Of a stretch of 50,980 nucleotides of DNA, positions 33,721 to 42,344 are shown piece after piece; the stretch's first letter is position 1, and the number at the start of each line of letters is the position of its first letter. This stretch comes from an uncultured Actinomycetes bacterium. GTDB taxonomy: Bacteria > Actinomycetota > Actinomycetes > Nanopelagicales > Nanopelagicaceae. The notes beneath the pieces were generated by a model. That model did no database searches and had not been told where the DNA came from. It worked only from the letters and a program-made list of their open reading frames with translations. The stretch lies in contig CAITFY010000074.1 in the NCBI GenBank assembly GCA_903891755.1, positions 1-50,980 on the forward strand. The letters run 5' to 3'. A program made the translations under genes and the position numbers.

Positions 33721-35103
33721 GTGAAAAGTTCTAGAGGTCGGCTAGAGATTGGCCCCGTAGCTTTTCTGGTTGCGGGTTTGATGTTTATGGAATTTCTGGA
33801 TGGTTCGATACTTCCAACAGCCGCTCCAACGATTGCAAAATCTTTTCATATCCTCTCTGCGCAAGTAGGGGTCTGTGTGACTACCTACATGGTCACGATT
33901 GTGGTTCTAATTCCAGTTTCCGCTTGGCTCGCAGATAAATTTGGGGTCAGGATTGTTCTCTTCTCGAGCATCTTCATTTTTACAATCGCCTCTCTGCTCT
34001 GTGCTCTTTCCACGAATCTTGTTGAGTTAACCATCATGCGGATATTGCAAGGAGTTGGCGCGGCAACGATGGTCCCTGTTGGAAGATTAATTCTGATGCG
34101 CAGCGTCGACAAGGGTGAAGTTATAAGAGTCATTTCATATTCCGTCTGGCCAGCGTTGGCGGCACCCGTTGTTGCACCAGTACTCGGCGGTTTTCTTATA
34201 AACCATGCTTCCTGGCATTGGATCTTCTTAGTAAATATTCCAATTGGATTCCTAGCTTTAGTCATTGGCGCGAAAATAGTTCCGAAAATTCCAGGTGGGC
34301 GGGTGGAGAAGCTCGACTGGTTTGGTTTTTCTGGAACAGCAATGAGCCTTGGGCTGCTGGTCTTCGCTGCCGCTAATTTAGGTGCTCCCAGAATAAATCT
34401 GCCCTCTACCTTGGCACTCTTTATCATCGGTGTAGCCGTTGGGATTCCGACCATTTATCATTTAAATCGAATAGCCAATCCGCTTATAGATCTCACCGTG
34501 CTAAAAATTCAAACTTTCCGCCTCAACACAACCAGTGGGTTGCTCTTCCGAGTTGCGCAGAACACTGCACCATTTGTTCTCCCCCTTCTCTTTCAAGATA
34601 AATTTGGATGGAGCGCAGAGCGGGCAGGTAGCGTTCTCTTCTTCTATATGGCTGGCAACTTAGGTTTTAAAATCTTTACAACTCCCCTCATGGAACGTTT
34701 TCCTTTTAAACCAATGATTCTTCTATCAACTCTGCTCAGCATTCCATTGACACTTTCTCTTGGGCTACTGAGCTCATCCATTCCATTTATGTGGACAGCG
34801 CTCTTGTTGCTTGTTACTGGTGGGGTCAGGTCGATTGGAATGACGCTTTACAACACCATCACCTTTGCAGATACCGAACAAGAATCAATGTCACATGCCA
34901 ACACAATCTCAAATATGGTCCAGCAGCTCTCGTCGGTAATCGCCGTTGCTACTGCTGTAATCGCTATCAGTATTGGCAGAAACGCTGTGGGTAGCCATAA
35001 TCAATTCTCTTTCGCCTTCATTTTTGCAATTGCCGCCCTACTTATCTCGCTCCCTAATGTGATCTCACTTCCAGCAACAGCCGGACAATCGCTGCGTAAA
35101 TAG
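33721..35103 (+). CDS. MFS transporter, DHA2-type (EmrB/QacA) exporter
   Basis: The 460-residue membrane protein shows the DHA2 opening MEFLDGSILPTAAPTIAKSF, motif A LADKFGVRIVLF, and motif C-like GPxxGG equivalent APVLGGFLINHASWHWIFLVN, which marks drug:H+ antiporters. About 14 hydrophobic segments are predicted. The start is a GTG at 33721, 27 bases after the previous stop; the upstream region (TTGGAAATAAG) gives only a weak ribosome site. Its exported substrate is unknown. murT follows 15 bases downstream but has its own promoter motif. Confidence 0.87.
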   Translation: MKSSRGRLEIGPVAFLVAGLMFMEFLDGSILPTAAPTIAKSFHILSAQVGVCVTTYMVTIVVLIPVSAWLADKFGVRIVLFSSIFIFTIASLLCALSTNLVELTIMRILQGVGAATMVPVGRLILMRSVDKGEVIRVISYSVWPALAAPVVAPVLGGFLINHASWHWIFLVNIPIGFLALVIGAKIVPKIPGGRVEKLDWFGFSGTAMSLGLLVFAAANLGAPRINLPSTLALFIIGVAVGIPTIYHLNRIANPLIDLTVLKIQTFRLNTTSGLLFRVAQNTAPFVLPLLFQDKFGWSAERAGSVLFFYMAGNLGFKIFTTPLMERFPFKPMILLSTLLSIPLTLSLGLLSSSIPFMWTALLLLVTGGVRSIGMTLYNTITFADTEQESMSHANTISNMVQQLSSVIAVATAVIAISIGRNAVGSHNQFSFAFIFAIAALLISLPNVISLPATAGQSLRK

Positions 35104-35106
35104 GCG

Positions 35107-35112
35107 TACTCT
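35107..35112 (+). promoter_or_regulatory. -10 hexamer TACTCT, leaderless promoter of murT
   Basis: TACTCT ends 7 bases before the murT ATG (35119), just after the stop of the MFS gene. Confidence 0.5.
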
Positions 35113-35118
35113 TAGCAA

Positions 35119-36240
35119 ATGCGTAGCCTCAAACTCCGTTTCGCAATAGCGGTTGCTAGAAGTGCCAGCGCCACCTCAAAACTTCTTGGACACAAGGGAG
35201 AAACTCTCCCAGGTCGAATTCTCCTAGCTATTGAGCCTGAAGCTATCTCCTTGCTGGCTCAGGGCAAAGAGGTAATTTTGGTTTCGGGAACAAATGGAAA
35301 GACCTCAACCACAAAAGCTCTGACAACGATTGTCTCTCAACTTGGACCTGTGGCAACTAGTGGATCGGGCTCAAATTTAGCGTGGGGCGCAGCAAACGCC
35401 TTAATGTCATCAGCCCCATACGCAGTCCTTGAAATTGATGAACTTCACCTTCCTTCAATTATTGCGCAGACAGATCCCACCATCGTCCTCCTTCTAAATC
35501 TGACCCGCGATCAACTCCATCGCATGCATGAGGTAAAGCGTGTGGCTGATCGTTGGCATGTTGAATGTTCTGAAGCGACAAACACAATATTTGTCGCCGA
35601 CATTGATGATCCTTACATCAACTACTCGATAGTCAATGCAATCAATGTGGTCAGAGTTTCATTTGGTGGAAGAACGCACCCTGATGGCGCCGTCTGTCCA
35701 CGCTGTGGAAGTTACTTAACATGGGTGAGAGGAAATTACTCCTGCACCTGTGGATTGAATAACAAGATTAATGAATTGAAATTTAAGAAAGGCTCTGCCT
35801 CATACCGCAATGCAATTCTCGCGAATATCGTTGGAGAGATTGTTGGCGCGGACCCTGTTGAGTTTACAGAGACCGCGCTGGAACGGAGCGTCACCAAGGA
35901 AATAGATGGCAAGAGCGCTCACTTCAGATTAACTAAGAACCCCGCTTCTTGGACCGAAGCGTTACAAGGCGATTTGCATCATGATGTAGTGCTTGTCCTC
36001 AACGCAAGACAGGTTGATGGAATCGATACTTCGTGGCTCTGGGATGTCTCATTTAAAGCCTTAAAAGGCCACCGGGTCTTTGTATGCGGTGAACGCGCGC
36101 TTGATATGGCTAACAGAATTCATGTTGAAGGTGTTACTCCAGAAGTTGTAGAGAGCGTTGATGTTGCACTATCGCTTGCTACAGGTTCTGAGATCAGCGT
36201 CTTATCTGCCTACACCGCCTTTTTTGAGTTGGTGATGTGA
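35119..36240 (+). CDS. murT: MurT subunit of lipid II isoglutaminyl synthase
   Basis: MurT activates the alpha-carboxylate of D-Glu in lipid II using ATP, so that GatD-derived ammonia gives D-isoglutamine. The 373-residue protein has the Mur ligase P-loop SGTNGKTSTTKAL (GTNGKTS 57-63), the central domain (LEIDELHLP, LLLNLTRDQLHRMHE) and an inserted Cys4 ribbon (C193, C196, C209, C211), followed by the C-terminal DUF1727 domain with WLWDVSFKAL. At 373 residues it is somewhat shorter than typical MurT. It overlaps gatD by one base. Confidence 0.94.
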   Translation: MRSLKLRFAIAVARSASATSKLLGHKGETLPGRILLAIEPEAISLLAQGKEVILVSGTNGKTSTTKALTTIVSQLGPVATSGSGSNLAWGAANALMSSAPYAVLEIDELHLPSIIAQTDPTIVLLLNLTRDQLHRMHEVKRVADRWHVECSEATNTIFVADIDDPYINYSIVNAINVVRVSFGGRTHPDGAVCPRCGSYLTWVRGNYSCTCGLNNKINELKFKKGSASYRNAILANIVGEIVGADPVEFTETALERSVTKEIDGKSAHFRLTKNPASWTEALQGDLHHDVVLVLNARQVDGIDTSWLWDVSFKALKGHRVFVCGERALDMANRIHVEGVTPEVVESVDVALSLATGSEISVLSAYTAFFELVM

Positions 36241-36929
36241 TGTTAGAAATTATCCGCATTCATAATGAACTCTTAGGTACATATGGCGATCGCGGAAATA
36301 GCGACGTGCTGCAGTACCGAGCGGGGCTACGAAAAATCAAGGCACGCGTTACAGATATTTCATATCTCGATCCGCTTCCTCGGAGTGGAGATATATATCT
36401 TCTTGGTGGCGCGGAAGATGCTGCGCAATTATTATCACTAACCGCGCTCCGCAAAGGTTCCATATTGGCTCGCGCTGCCAATAAAGGAGCAGTAGTACTC
36501 GCCATATGCGCCGGCTTCCAACTTCTCGGAACGAAGTACACCACCCGCGATGAAGAGTTTGTGGGACTTGGACTTCTCGATGTATTTACGGCACCTGGAG
36601 ATAAGAGATTGGTTGGAGATATCGCAGTTAAATCCCCACTCTTTGAAGTTCCACTCACTGGATTTGAAAATCACAGAAGCGTAACCACGCTCGGTCCTGA
36701 TGCCACGCCATTTGCCAGCGTTATTTCAGGAAACGGAAATGGTGTTGCCGGCCTTGATGGAGCAATGAGCGAGAATGTTTTCGGAACCTATTTACATGGC
36801 CCAGTACTTGCGCGTAACCCAGAATTCGCTGATTTACTCCTTGAACGTGCGCTTGGAACCAGCATTAAACCGGTCGATGATGATCTCGCTACCGAATATG
36901 CGAAGTGGCGAAGAACTCTGATTAAGTAG
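36240..36929 (+). CDS. gatD: GatD glutamine amidotransferase subunit
   Basis: GatD hydrolyses glutamine and channels ammonia to MurT for peptidoglycan amidation. The 229-residue class I amidotransferase-like (CobB/CobQ-type) protein has the nucleophile C90 in LAICAGFQLLG and His186 in GTYLHGPVLARNPEFAD, with the N-terminal IIRIHNELLGTYGDRGN typical of GatD. The ATG at 36240 shares its first base with the murT stop. A GTG one codon upstream is possible but has no advantage. Confidence 0.94.
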   Translation: MLEIIRIHNELLGTYGDRGNSDVLQYRAGLRKIKARVTDISYLDPLPRSGDIYLLGGAEDAAQLLSLTALRKGSILARAANKGAVVLAICAGFQLLGTKYTTRDEEFVGLGLLDVFTAPGDKRLVGDIAVKSPLFEVPLTGFENHRSVTTLGPDATPFASVISGNGNGVAGLDGAMSENVFGTYLHGPVLARNPEFADLLLERALGTSIKPVDDDLATEYAKWRRTLIK

Positions 36930-36940
36930 GTTACAATTGG

Positions 36941-36958
36941 GTGTTGCATCCGCAACAC
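36941..36958 (+). terminator. 7-bp hairpin after gatD
   Basis: GTGTTGC pairs perfectly with GCAACAC around ATCC, 12 bases after the gatD stop. No T tract follows, so it may be a factor-assisted terminator or an RNA 3' end. Confidence 0.4.
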
Positions 36959-37034
36959 AACTCACAGAACCTCTGTTTGTACACACAACAAGTTCGTTTG
37001 CGAGTCTTACGTCAGTCAATCTGATAAGCACCAC

Positions 37035-37054
37035 GAGACACGCATCTATGTCTC
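37035..37054 (+). promoter_or_regulatory. Small hairpin in the leader of the DEAD-box gene
   Basis: GAGACA pairs with TGTCTC around an 8-base loop, ending 13 bases before the ATG at 37068. The gap has neither a Shine-Dalgarno nor a leaderless -10 at the usual place, so this leader may control translation. Confidence 0.35.
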
Positions 37055-37067
37055 GATTGGTATAGCT

Positions 37068-38825
37068 ATGTCTACGTTCCGCAATTTAGGTGTTACCCCT
37101 GCGCTCTGCGAGGCTCTTGAGGCCGAAGGCAAGACCGCTCCATTTCCTATTCAAACCGCAACCCTGCCTGACGCTATTAAGGGCCGCGATGTCCTTGGCC
37201 GCGGTCAGACTGGCTCCGGAAAAACCCTCGCCTTTGGTTTAGCGATGCTCACCCGCCTCAATGGCCGTACGGCAAAGCCTCACAAGCCACTAGGACTCAT
37301 CCTCTCTCCAACCCGCGAATTAGCGGTCCAGATCAATGATGTCGTCTCCCCACTTGCTCGCAAGATTGGGCTCTCCTCACAAGTTGTCGCTGGAGGCCTT
37401 TCATATATCGGCCAAATCCAAGCTCTTAAGCGTGGAGTGCCAGTAATCGTCGCAACCCCAGGTCGCTTGATGGATCTTCTCGAGAAGAAGCACATCGATC
37501 TATCAGATGTCATGATCACAGTTCTTGATGAAGCAGATCAGATGGCTGATATGGGATTCATGCCTGTCGTTAAAGAGATTCTCTCTCTTACTCAAGAGGG
37601 CGGACAACACCTGCTCTTCTCTGCAACTCTCGATCGCGATGTTGACTCACTCGTTAAGCGATTCCTTAAAGATCCAATTACTCACTCTCTTGAAAATGAG
37701 AAGTCGCGCGCAGTTGATATGACCCACCACTTGTTGCTCCTTGATCAACAACATAAAGATGAGATCTCATCTCAAATCGCAGCACGTGATGGCCGCACAA
37801 TCTTCTTCGTCCGCACTAAGCACGGCGCTGATAAGTTAGCTGAGAAGATGCTTCGCAGCGGTGTTCCAGTTGGCGTATTGCACGGCGGAAAATCTCAAGG
37901 TCAACGCACCCGCGTACTCAAAGCATTCAAAGATGGACGTGCTTCAGCACTCGTAGCAACAGATGTTGCCGCTCGTGGTATCCACGTAGATGATGTCTCA
38001 CTTGTTGTGCATGTTGATGCACCTGCGGATCATAAAGATTATCTACACCGCGCAGGTCGCACCGCTCGTGCTGGTGCAACCGGTACCGTCGTAACACTTG
38101 CAACACATAAGCAGAAGAAGGCGGTCTTTGGTATTACCAACCGCGCTGCTGTAAAGCTCATTGAAAATCAGGTTCGCCCTGGAGATGCAAAGCTTCAAGA
38201 AATTACTGGCGCACAAGAGCCATCAGGTATTCCAATTGAGGTAGAGGCTGAGAAGCCATCTCGCAACGATCGTAAGCCTGGTAGCCGCAGTCGCTCTAAT
38301 GATCGCGGTAATCGCGATGGCAACTTCAAGCCACGTAAATCTGGTGGAGGACGTTTTGAGAGCCCTTCAAAGGCTGAAGGCGCAGAAGTTCGCACCGAAC
38401 GCACCTTTAGTTCAGAGCGCACAGATCGCACCTTCCAAGCTCCTCGCGATGCTCGCGATTCTCGCCCAGCACGCGATGCTCGTGAAGTTCGTGAAGAGCG
38501 TCGCCCCAAGAGTGATCGTTCATTTAATTCCGATCGTCCTTTCCGCTCTGCACCAAAGAAGTGGGAAGAGAAGGCTCGTGAGTCACGTACTCGCGAAGAG
38601 AGCGCACCAGCTGCTGGAAATCGTGGACGCGTTGAAGGCGTTGCTCGTCCAGCAAAGAAAGCTCCTCGTATGCCACTTGAGAAGCGCATTGCACTTGAGA
38701 AGGCAGAGTCCCGCGCCCGCGCTGGCGGAAAGCCTGTCAAAGGTGGAGCTGGTCCAAAGAAATTTGGAAAAGCTGGCGGAAAGCCTTTTAAGGGTGGAAA
38801 GCCAAGCCAGGCTAAGCGAGGCTAA
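37068..38825 (+). CDS. DEAD-box ATP-dependent RNA helicase with Arg-rich tail
   Basis: The 585-residue helicase unwinds RNA, probably in ribosome assembly or cold adaptation. All core motifs are present: Q motif (FPIQT), GQTGSGKT (46-53), PTRELAVQ, TPGR, DEAD (151-154), SAT (182-184), ATDVAARGIHVDDV and HRAGRTARAG. From about residue 385 the tail is disordered and rich in Arg, Ser, Asp and Gly (repeats such as RDARDSRPARDAREVREERR) and ends in a basic Gly/Lys stretch (KPFKGGKPSQAKRG), suited to RNA binding. It resembles the CsdA/RhlE group. It overlaps the convergent hmuV gene by 14 bases. Confidence 0.94.
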   Translation: MSTFRNLGVTPALCEALEAEGKTAPFPIQTATLPDAIKGRDVLGRGQTGSGKTLAFGLAMLTRLNGRTAKPHKPLGLILSPTRELAVQINDVVSPLARKIGLSSQVVAGGLSYIGQIQALKRGVPVIVATPGRLMDLLEKKHIDLSDVMITVLDEADQMADMGFMPVVKEILSLTQEGGQHLLFSATLDRDVDSLVKRFLKDPITHSLENEKSRAVDMTHHLLLLDQQHKDEISSQIAARDGRTIFFVRTKHGADKLAEKMLRSGVPVGVLHGGKSQGQRTRVLKAFKDGRASALVATDVAARGIHVDDVSLVVHVDAPADHKDYLHRAGRTARAGATGTVVTLATHKQKKAVFGITNRAAVKLIENQVRPGDAKLQEITGAQEPSGIPIEVEAEKPSRNDRKPGSRSRSNDRGNRDGNFKPRKSGGGRFESPSKAEGAEVRTERTFSSERTDRTFQAPRDARDSRPARDAREVREERRPKSDRSFNSDRPFRSAPKKWEEKARESRTREESAPAAGNRGRVEGVARPAKKAPRMPLEKRIALEKAESRARAGGKPVKGGAGPKKFGKAGGKPFKGGKPSQAKRG

Positions 38826-39414
38826 TTTCTCTATCGAAGTATTGTGAGATGGCGTCCTGATTGTGAGAAATCACCAGGACGCCTTTCTCTTTTCGTAACT
38901 CAGAAATTATCTGCAGAATTCCCTCGATCGATTGTGAATCCTGCGCGCTAAATGGTTCATCAAGCAAGTAGTAATTAGCGCTCTGTGTAAGTGCGAGAGC
39001 CAAACTCACTCTCTCCTGCTGACCAATAGATACTTCGGTCACTTTACGAGATAAGAGATCATTCAAATTTAATTTCTCGATAATGGCTGCGCTATCTTTT
39101 ATGCGCGCCGCCTTTGGAAGAAAATTCAGAACTTCTTGCACTGTGAATGCCAGGGTAAATGATCTGCGTTGTGGCGCGATGGAGCGAAGTGCCGCTTGGC
39201 CCTTTGAATTGAGCGAAGCAATATCAACGCCATCAATTTCAATGTTGCCGGTTTGAGGTTTGAGCAATCCCCCAATCAGGGCAACCAGGGTGCTCTTTCC
39301 AGAACCATTGGGACCGGTGAAGAGAACGGACTCCCCTTGCGCCAACTCTGCACTGAAATCTGAATAGATGGGTGAACCCCCACGCGCAAAGGAGATGTTG
39401 TTAACTCTAATCAT
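38812..39414 (-). CDS. hmuV: Heme ABC importer ATPase, short form
   Basis: The ATPase of the heme importer, only 200 residues against about 250-260 in usual HmuV/FecE proteins. It keeps Walker A TGPNGSGKST, Walker B NYYLLDEPFSAQD and the switch His (VISHNQD), but the signature is VSIGQQERVSLAL instead of LSGGE. Part of the helical domain is shortened. It starts inside the end of the permease gene (8-base overlap). I assign heme on the basis of the binding protein in the same operon. Confidence 0.8.
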   Translation of the reverse strand: MIRVNNISFARGGSPIYSDFSAELAQGESVLFTGPNGSGKSTLVALIGGLLKPQTGNIEIDGVDIASLNSKGQAALRSIAPQRRSFTLAFTVQEVLNFLPKAARIKDSAAIIEKLNLNDLLSRKVTEVSIGQQERVSLALALTQSANYYLLDEPFSAQDSQSIEGILQIISELRKEKGVLVISHNQDAISQYFDREISLA

Positions 39415-40387
39415 GACTCACCCATGATGCACGTTTTACTTTAAGCAAGATGATGAGTGCAGGTGCGCCTAGCAAGGATGTCAGTAGACCGAGCGGTATT
39501 TCATTTGGCTGAAAGAGAGTTCTTGCTAAGAGATCAGCCAACAAGAGAACGATTGCGCCCACTAAGGCGCTTAGAGAGAGCATCTTTCGGTGTGCGGGAC
39601 CAATTAAGAGCCGCACAATATGTGGAACAAGTAGACCGATAAATGCGATGGCTCCTACAGCACTTACTGAAGCGCCAATGAGAAATGCCAGGCCAATAAT
39701 TGCGTAGAGGCGCAATCTCTTGGGATTGACACCCATGTAATGCGAGGAGCTCTCGCCGAGTGAGTAGATATCCAAACGTCGGGATACAAAGAAAGAGATG
39801 ATGATGCCGATTTCAATATAGGGAGCGATCATCCCAACTGTCGCATTGTTAAGAAGAGTTAAAGATCCAAAGTCCCAGAAGGTAATCGATTGAATCCCGG
39901 GCTTAGGAGACATTGAAATGAGGAGGCCAGCAAAGGAGGTTAAAATCGCTGAAATTGCGATACCAGTAAGGAGAAATCCAAAACCTTTGCTTGGAGCGAG
40001 CCACTGGACTAAGAGCGCGGTGAGAGCGGATGCAAGTACAGCCGCACCAATATTTGATCTTGTCCCATACACAGAAGCCCCGGAGGCAATCAAAGTAATG
40101 GTTCCGAGCGTTGCTCCACTTGATAACCCAATGAGAGTTGGCTCAGCTAAGGGGTTTCTGAAAATACCTTGCGCTACTGATCCCGCCACGCCTAACCCAG
40201 CCCCAATGATTACTGCACCCAATGCGCGGGGAAATCTCACCTGCCAGACAGTTGTCGCATCAACGCCATCTTTGCCAATAAGTGAGAAGACCGAGCTGTG
40301 AAGTTTCAAAATACCGATGTCGAGTGAGAGCCAGAAGAGAAATAGGAGAACGGCTGAACCGCCAAGATAGATGGCTACCTTCTTCAT
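39407..40387 (-). CDS. hmuU: Heme ABC importer permease
   Basis: The 326-residue FecCD-family permease has about ten membrane segments. Family features include WQVRFPRALGAVIIGAGLGVAGSVAQGIFRNPLAEPTLIG near the N-terminus, with its PRxLxAxxxGAxLxxSGxxxQ-like pattern, and the coupling region SSSHYMGVNPKRLRLYAI. It transports heme across the membrane with HmuV. The start overlaps hmuT by 4 bases. Confidence 0.88.
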   Translation of the reverse strand: MKKVAIYLGGSAVLLFLFWLSLDIGILKLHSSVFSLIGKDGVDATTVWQVRFPRALGAVIIGAGLGVAGSVAQGIFRNPLAEPTLIGLSSGATLGTITLIASGASVYGTRSNIGAAVLASALTALLVQWLAPSKGFGFLLTGIAISAILTSFAGLLISMSPKPGIQSITFWDFGSLTLLNNATVGMIAPYIEIGIIISFFVSRRLDIYSLGESSSHYMGVNPKRLRLYAIIGLAFLIGASVSAVGAIAFIGLLVPHIVRLLIGPAHRKMLSLSALVGAIVLLLADLLARTLFQPNEIPLGLLTSLLGAPALIILLKVKRASWVSHD

Positions 40388-41286
40388 CTCTTGGATGCCG
40401 TCACAATCAATTGATGTAATTGCTTGGCCATCGGAATGGTACGAGGTCCAAAGGAAAGCAAGAGCGAGTCATCAACCGTAACTACACGCTTGTGAATTCC
40501 CGCCGGTGTTTGTGCAATACCCGGAAAGGCAACCAAGCCACTGATTCCGCCGACTGATTCCAACCCCTTTGTCATAAGGAGAAGTACGTCGGGTTGAAGC
40601 TTTATTAGTTCCTCTGCCGTAAGGGCGTTAAATGGATTCTTTAGATTCGTAGCGCCCACATCTATAAATCCATCTGCTTTCAGCAACGAATCAGCACCGG
40701 AACCTGGGCCGCCGATGAGATAGATCGAAGCAGTGCCTCGCATATACAAGAATGCCACCTTGATCGATTGCTTTGGGAAATGCAACAAACTTACTTGAGC
40801 GATCAGCGCTTTGCCGGCCTTGGGGACATGAAGCGCTTGAGAGATTACGCTCTCTTTCGCTTGAATATCCGCCAAGGTGAATGCACTTGGAACTAATACC
40901 ATTCGGATTTTTGCAGAGCGCAACGTGTTGAGAGCGCTAGCCGGAGTTGTATTTGAGTCAATGAAAACAATATCTGGGTGTTGTGAGAGGACTGCTTCTG
41001 CAGAGACTTGCATAGCTGATTCATCAATAGGAATTGATTTCAATTCCGGCATCGTTGATGCAATATCTCGACCAACCAAATATTTCCGGTATCCAAGGGC
41101 GGCAACAATTTCTGCAGAACCGTTAGCTAGCGCGACGATTCTCTTATATGCAGGTATCTCTCCCGAATTAATTATCGGCAATGAAATTTGCGATGCAGTT
41201 ATATCCGACACCGCCGCCTGAGCTGTAGGCAAAAATAGCGAAGAGAGGGCGACGGTGGAGCTAATAAGTATCGCCCGCAATCTCAT
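40384..41286 (-). CDS. hmuT: Heme-binding protein of ABC importer (HmuT-like)
   Basis: The 300-residue exported binding protein has a signal peptide (about 1-24, ending AQA). The cleavage region has no lipobox Cys. The mature part resembles HmuT: the N-terminal lobe RIVALANGSAEIVAALGY; then FLYMRGTASIYLIGGPGSGAD, the stretch LTAEELIKLQPDVLLLMTKGLESVGG, and FPGIAQTPAGIHKRVVTVDD. It should deliver heme to HmuUV. A siderophore or cobalamin role is possible for the wider family, but these segments are characteristic of heme members. It is divergent from two small secreted proteins. Confidence 0.85.
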   Translation of the reverse strand: MRLRAILISSTVALSSLFLPTAQAAVSDITASQISLPIINSGEIPAYKRIVALANGSAEIVAALGYRKYLVGRDIASTMPELKSIPIDESAMQVSAEAVLSQHPDIVFIDSNTTPASALNTLRSAKIRMVLVPSAFTLADIQAKESVISQALHVPKAGKALIAQVSLLHFPKQSIKVAFLYMRGTASIYLIGGPGSGADSLLKADGFIDVGATNLKNPFNALTAEELIKLQPDVLLLMTKGLESVGGISGLVAFPGIAQTPAGIHKRVVTVDDSLLLSFGPRTIPMAKQLHQLIVTASKR

Positions 41287-41292
41287 CTGCGT

Positions 41293-41298
41293 ATTCTG
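41293..41298 (-). promoter_or_regulatory. -10-like hexamer CAGAAT before hmuT
   Basis: On the minus strand CAGAAT (one base from TAGAAT) ends 7 bases before the hmuT ATG at 41286, suggesting a leaderless transcript. The 83-base divergent gap shared with the next gene would hold iron or heme control sites, but I see no clear palindrome. Confidence 0.45.
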
Positions 41299-41357
41299 AC
41301 ACTTACTTTTCCGACATGGGCGCCGAAGTTGTCGGAGCAGAATTAGAGACTATCTCT

Positions 41358-41363
41358 TAGATT
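41358..41363 (+). promoter_or_regulatory. -10 hexamer TAGATT, leaderless promoter
   Basis: TAGATT ends 7 bases before the ATG at 41370 of the first neocarzinostatin-like gene. Confidence 0.5.
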
Positions 41364-41369
41364 TACCCC

Positions 41370-41846
41370 ATGAATAAGCGGTTTTTTGCGGCTCTCGCAC
41401 TCTGTCTCACATTAGGAATTAGCGTTGCAGATGCTGCCACCGGTCAACATGGTGAGGTTCTAACGGTTTCAAAGATTTCAGGGATAAAGAGCGGTGAAAC
41501 TTTAACGGTCTCCGGCAAAGGCTTTGACACGACTGTCGGAATATACGTGGAGCTCTGTCAAATAGTTCCAGCTGGAACTCTGCCTCAGGTATGTGGTGGA
41601 GGAGTGAATATGTCCGGCAGCGGAGCAGCTTCATTCTGGATCTCATCCAATCCACCTAGTTATGGAAAGCATTTAGCGATTCCATTTAAGACAGGTGGCA
41701 CTTTCTCGGTTGCGCTAAAAGTTCAACCGAAGATTGGCAAAGTTGATTGTAGAAAGAGGGCATGCGCAATCTACATCCGCGCAGATCACACTAGAACACA
41801 AGATCGCACTCACGATATAAAAATTCCAATCACTTTTTCAAAATAA
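41370..41846 (+). CDS. Secreted neocarzinostatin-like beta-sandwich protein, copy 1
   Basis: The 158-residue exported protein has a signal peptide (about 1-23, ending ADA) and an all-beta domain with four cysteines: C63, C75, C127, C132. Their layout (C-x11-C, then VDC-x4-C followed by a strand) matches the two-disulfide pattern of the neocarzinostatin apoprotein family, as does the opening KISGIKSGETLTVSGKGF. No chromophore genes are present, so this would be a fold relationship, not an antibiotic. It lies divergent from hmuTUV, so a role with heme or iron at the surface can be suspected only from location. Confidence 0.65.
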   Translation: MNKRFFAALALCLTLGISVADAATGQHGEVLTVSKISGIKSGETLTVSGKGFDTTVGIYVELCQIVPAGTLPQVCGGGVNMSGSGAASFWISSNPPSYGKHLAIPFKTGGTFSVALKVQPKIGKVDCRKRACAIYIRADHTRTQDRTHDIKIPITFSK

Positions 41847-41888
41847 AACAGTTCACTACATCAAATACGAGAGAGCAGAGAGAAGAAT

Positions 41889-42329
41889 ATGAATAAGAAA
41901 ATAATCGCATCGTTAGCAGTAGCACTAGTTGTAGTTGCCGCCCCAATGGCAAGTGCAAAGGCGAAGGTCGTTGCATCACCAACCAAGAACTTGTCCCAAA
42001 AGACAGCGGTGGTCACATTTAAGTTCTCCGGTCTTCCAACCAAGAACGGCGTATATATTGAGGAATGCATGGCACCCGCCACAAAAGGCGCAGCTCCAAC
42101 AGTCTGCGATTCAGATCAGAGCGTTCAAGCATGGGTTTCCAATGTAAAGGCAGATATCGCTCAAGGTGCTACTTCAGGCGCAGGCAAAATAAAGTTCAAG
42201 CCAGTTCCTTATTTCACCAATGGTGATTGCGTCCACACAACGTGTGTCTTCTTTATTACTAATGACCACAATGCTGCTGGCGATAAGTCACAGAATCAGA
42301 CGATTCCATTTACCTTCTCAAATAAGTAA
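41889..42329 (+). CDS. Secreted neocarzinostatin-like beta-sandwich protein, copy 2
   Basis: The 146-residue exported protein has a signal peptide (about 1-23, ending ASA). It is a diverged paralogue of the preceding gene: both contain GVYIE/GIYVE, a C-x11/12-C pair (C60, C73), a DC-x4-C pair (C114, C119), and an end IPFTFSNK/IPITFSK. This copy has a ribosome site (AGAGAGAAG before the ATG), so it is probably read from the upstream promoter, 42 bases after copy 1. Ligand and function are unknown. Confidence 0.65.
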   Translation: MNKKIIASLAVALVVVAAPMASAKAKVVASPTKNLSQKTAVVTFKFSGLPTKNGVYIEECMAPATKGAAPTVCDSDQSVQAWVSNVKADIAQGATSGAGKIKFKPVPYFTNGDCVHTTCVFFITNDHNAAGDKSQNQTIPFTFSNK

Positions 42330-42344
42330 ATATTTAATCGGTAA

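Noticed and set aside
38390..38560. Repeated GCTCGCGAT-type DNA suggestive of a CRISPR or satellite
   Set aside because: The units are irregular and stay in frame, encoding the Arg/Asp-rich helicase tail; there are no spacers.
40384..41286. Cobalamin (BtuF) or siderophore-binding protein
   Set aside because: The segments GGPGSGAD, TKGLESVGG and PGIAQTPAG fit heme-binding HmuT better than BtuF or FecB, although no test of ligand is possible here.
41419..41655. Antisense frame inside the first neocarzinostatin-like gene
   Set aside because: The plus-strand frame has a signal peptide, a promoter hexamer and a paralogue next door; the antisense frame has none.
41370..42329. Enediyne antibiotic resistance or carrier genes
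   Set aside because: Only the cysteine layout resembles neocarzinostatin; no polyketide or chromophore genes are nearby.
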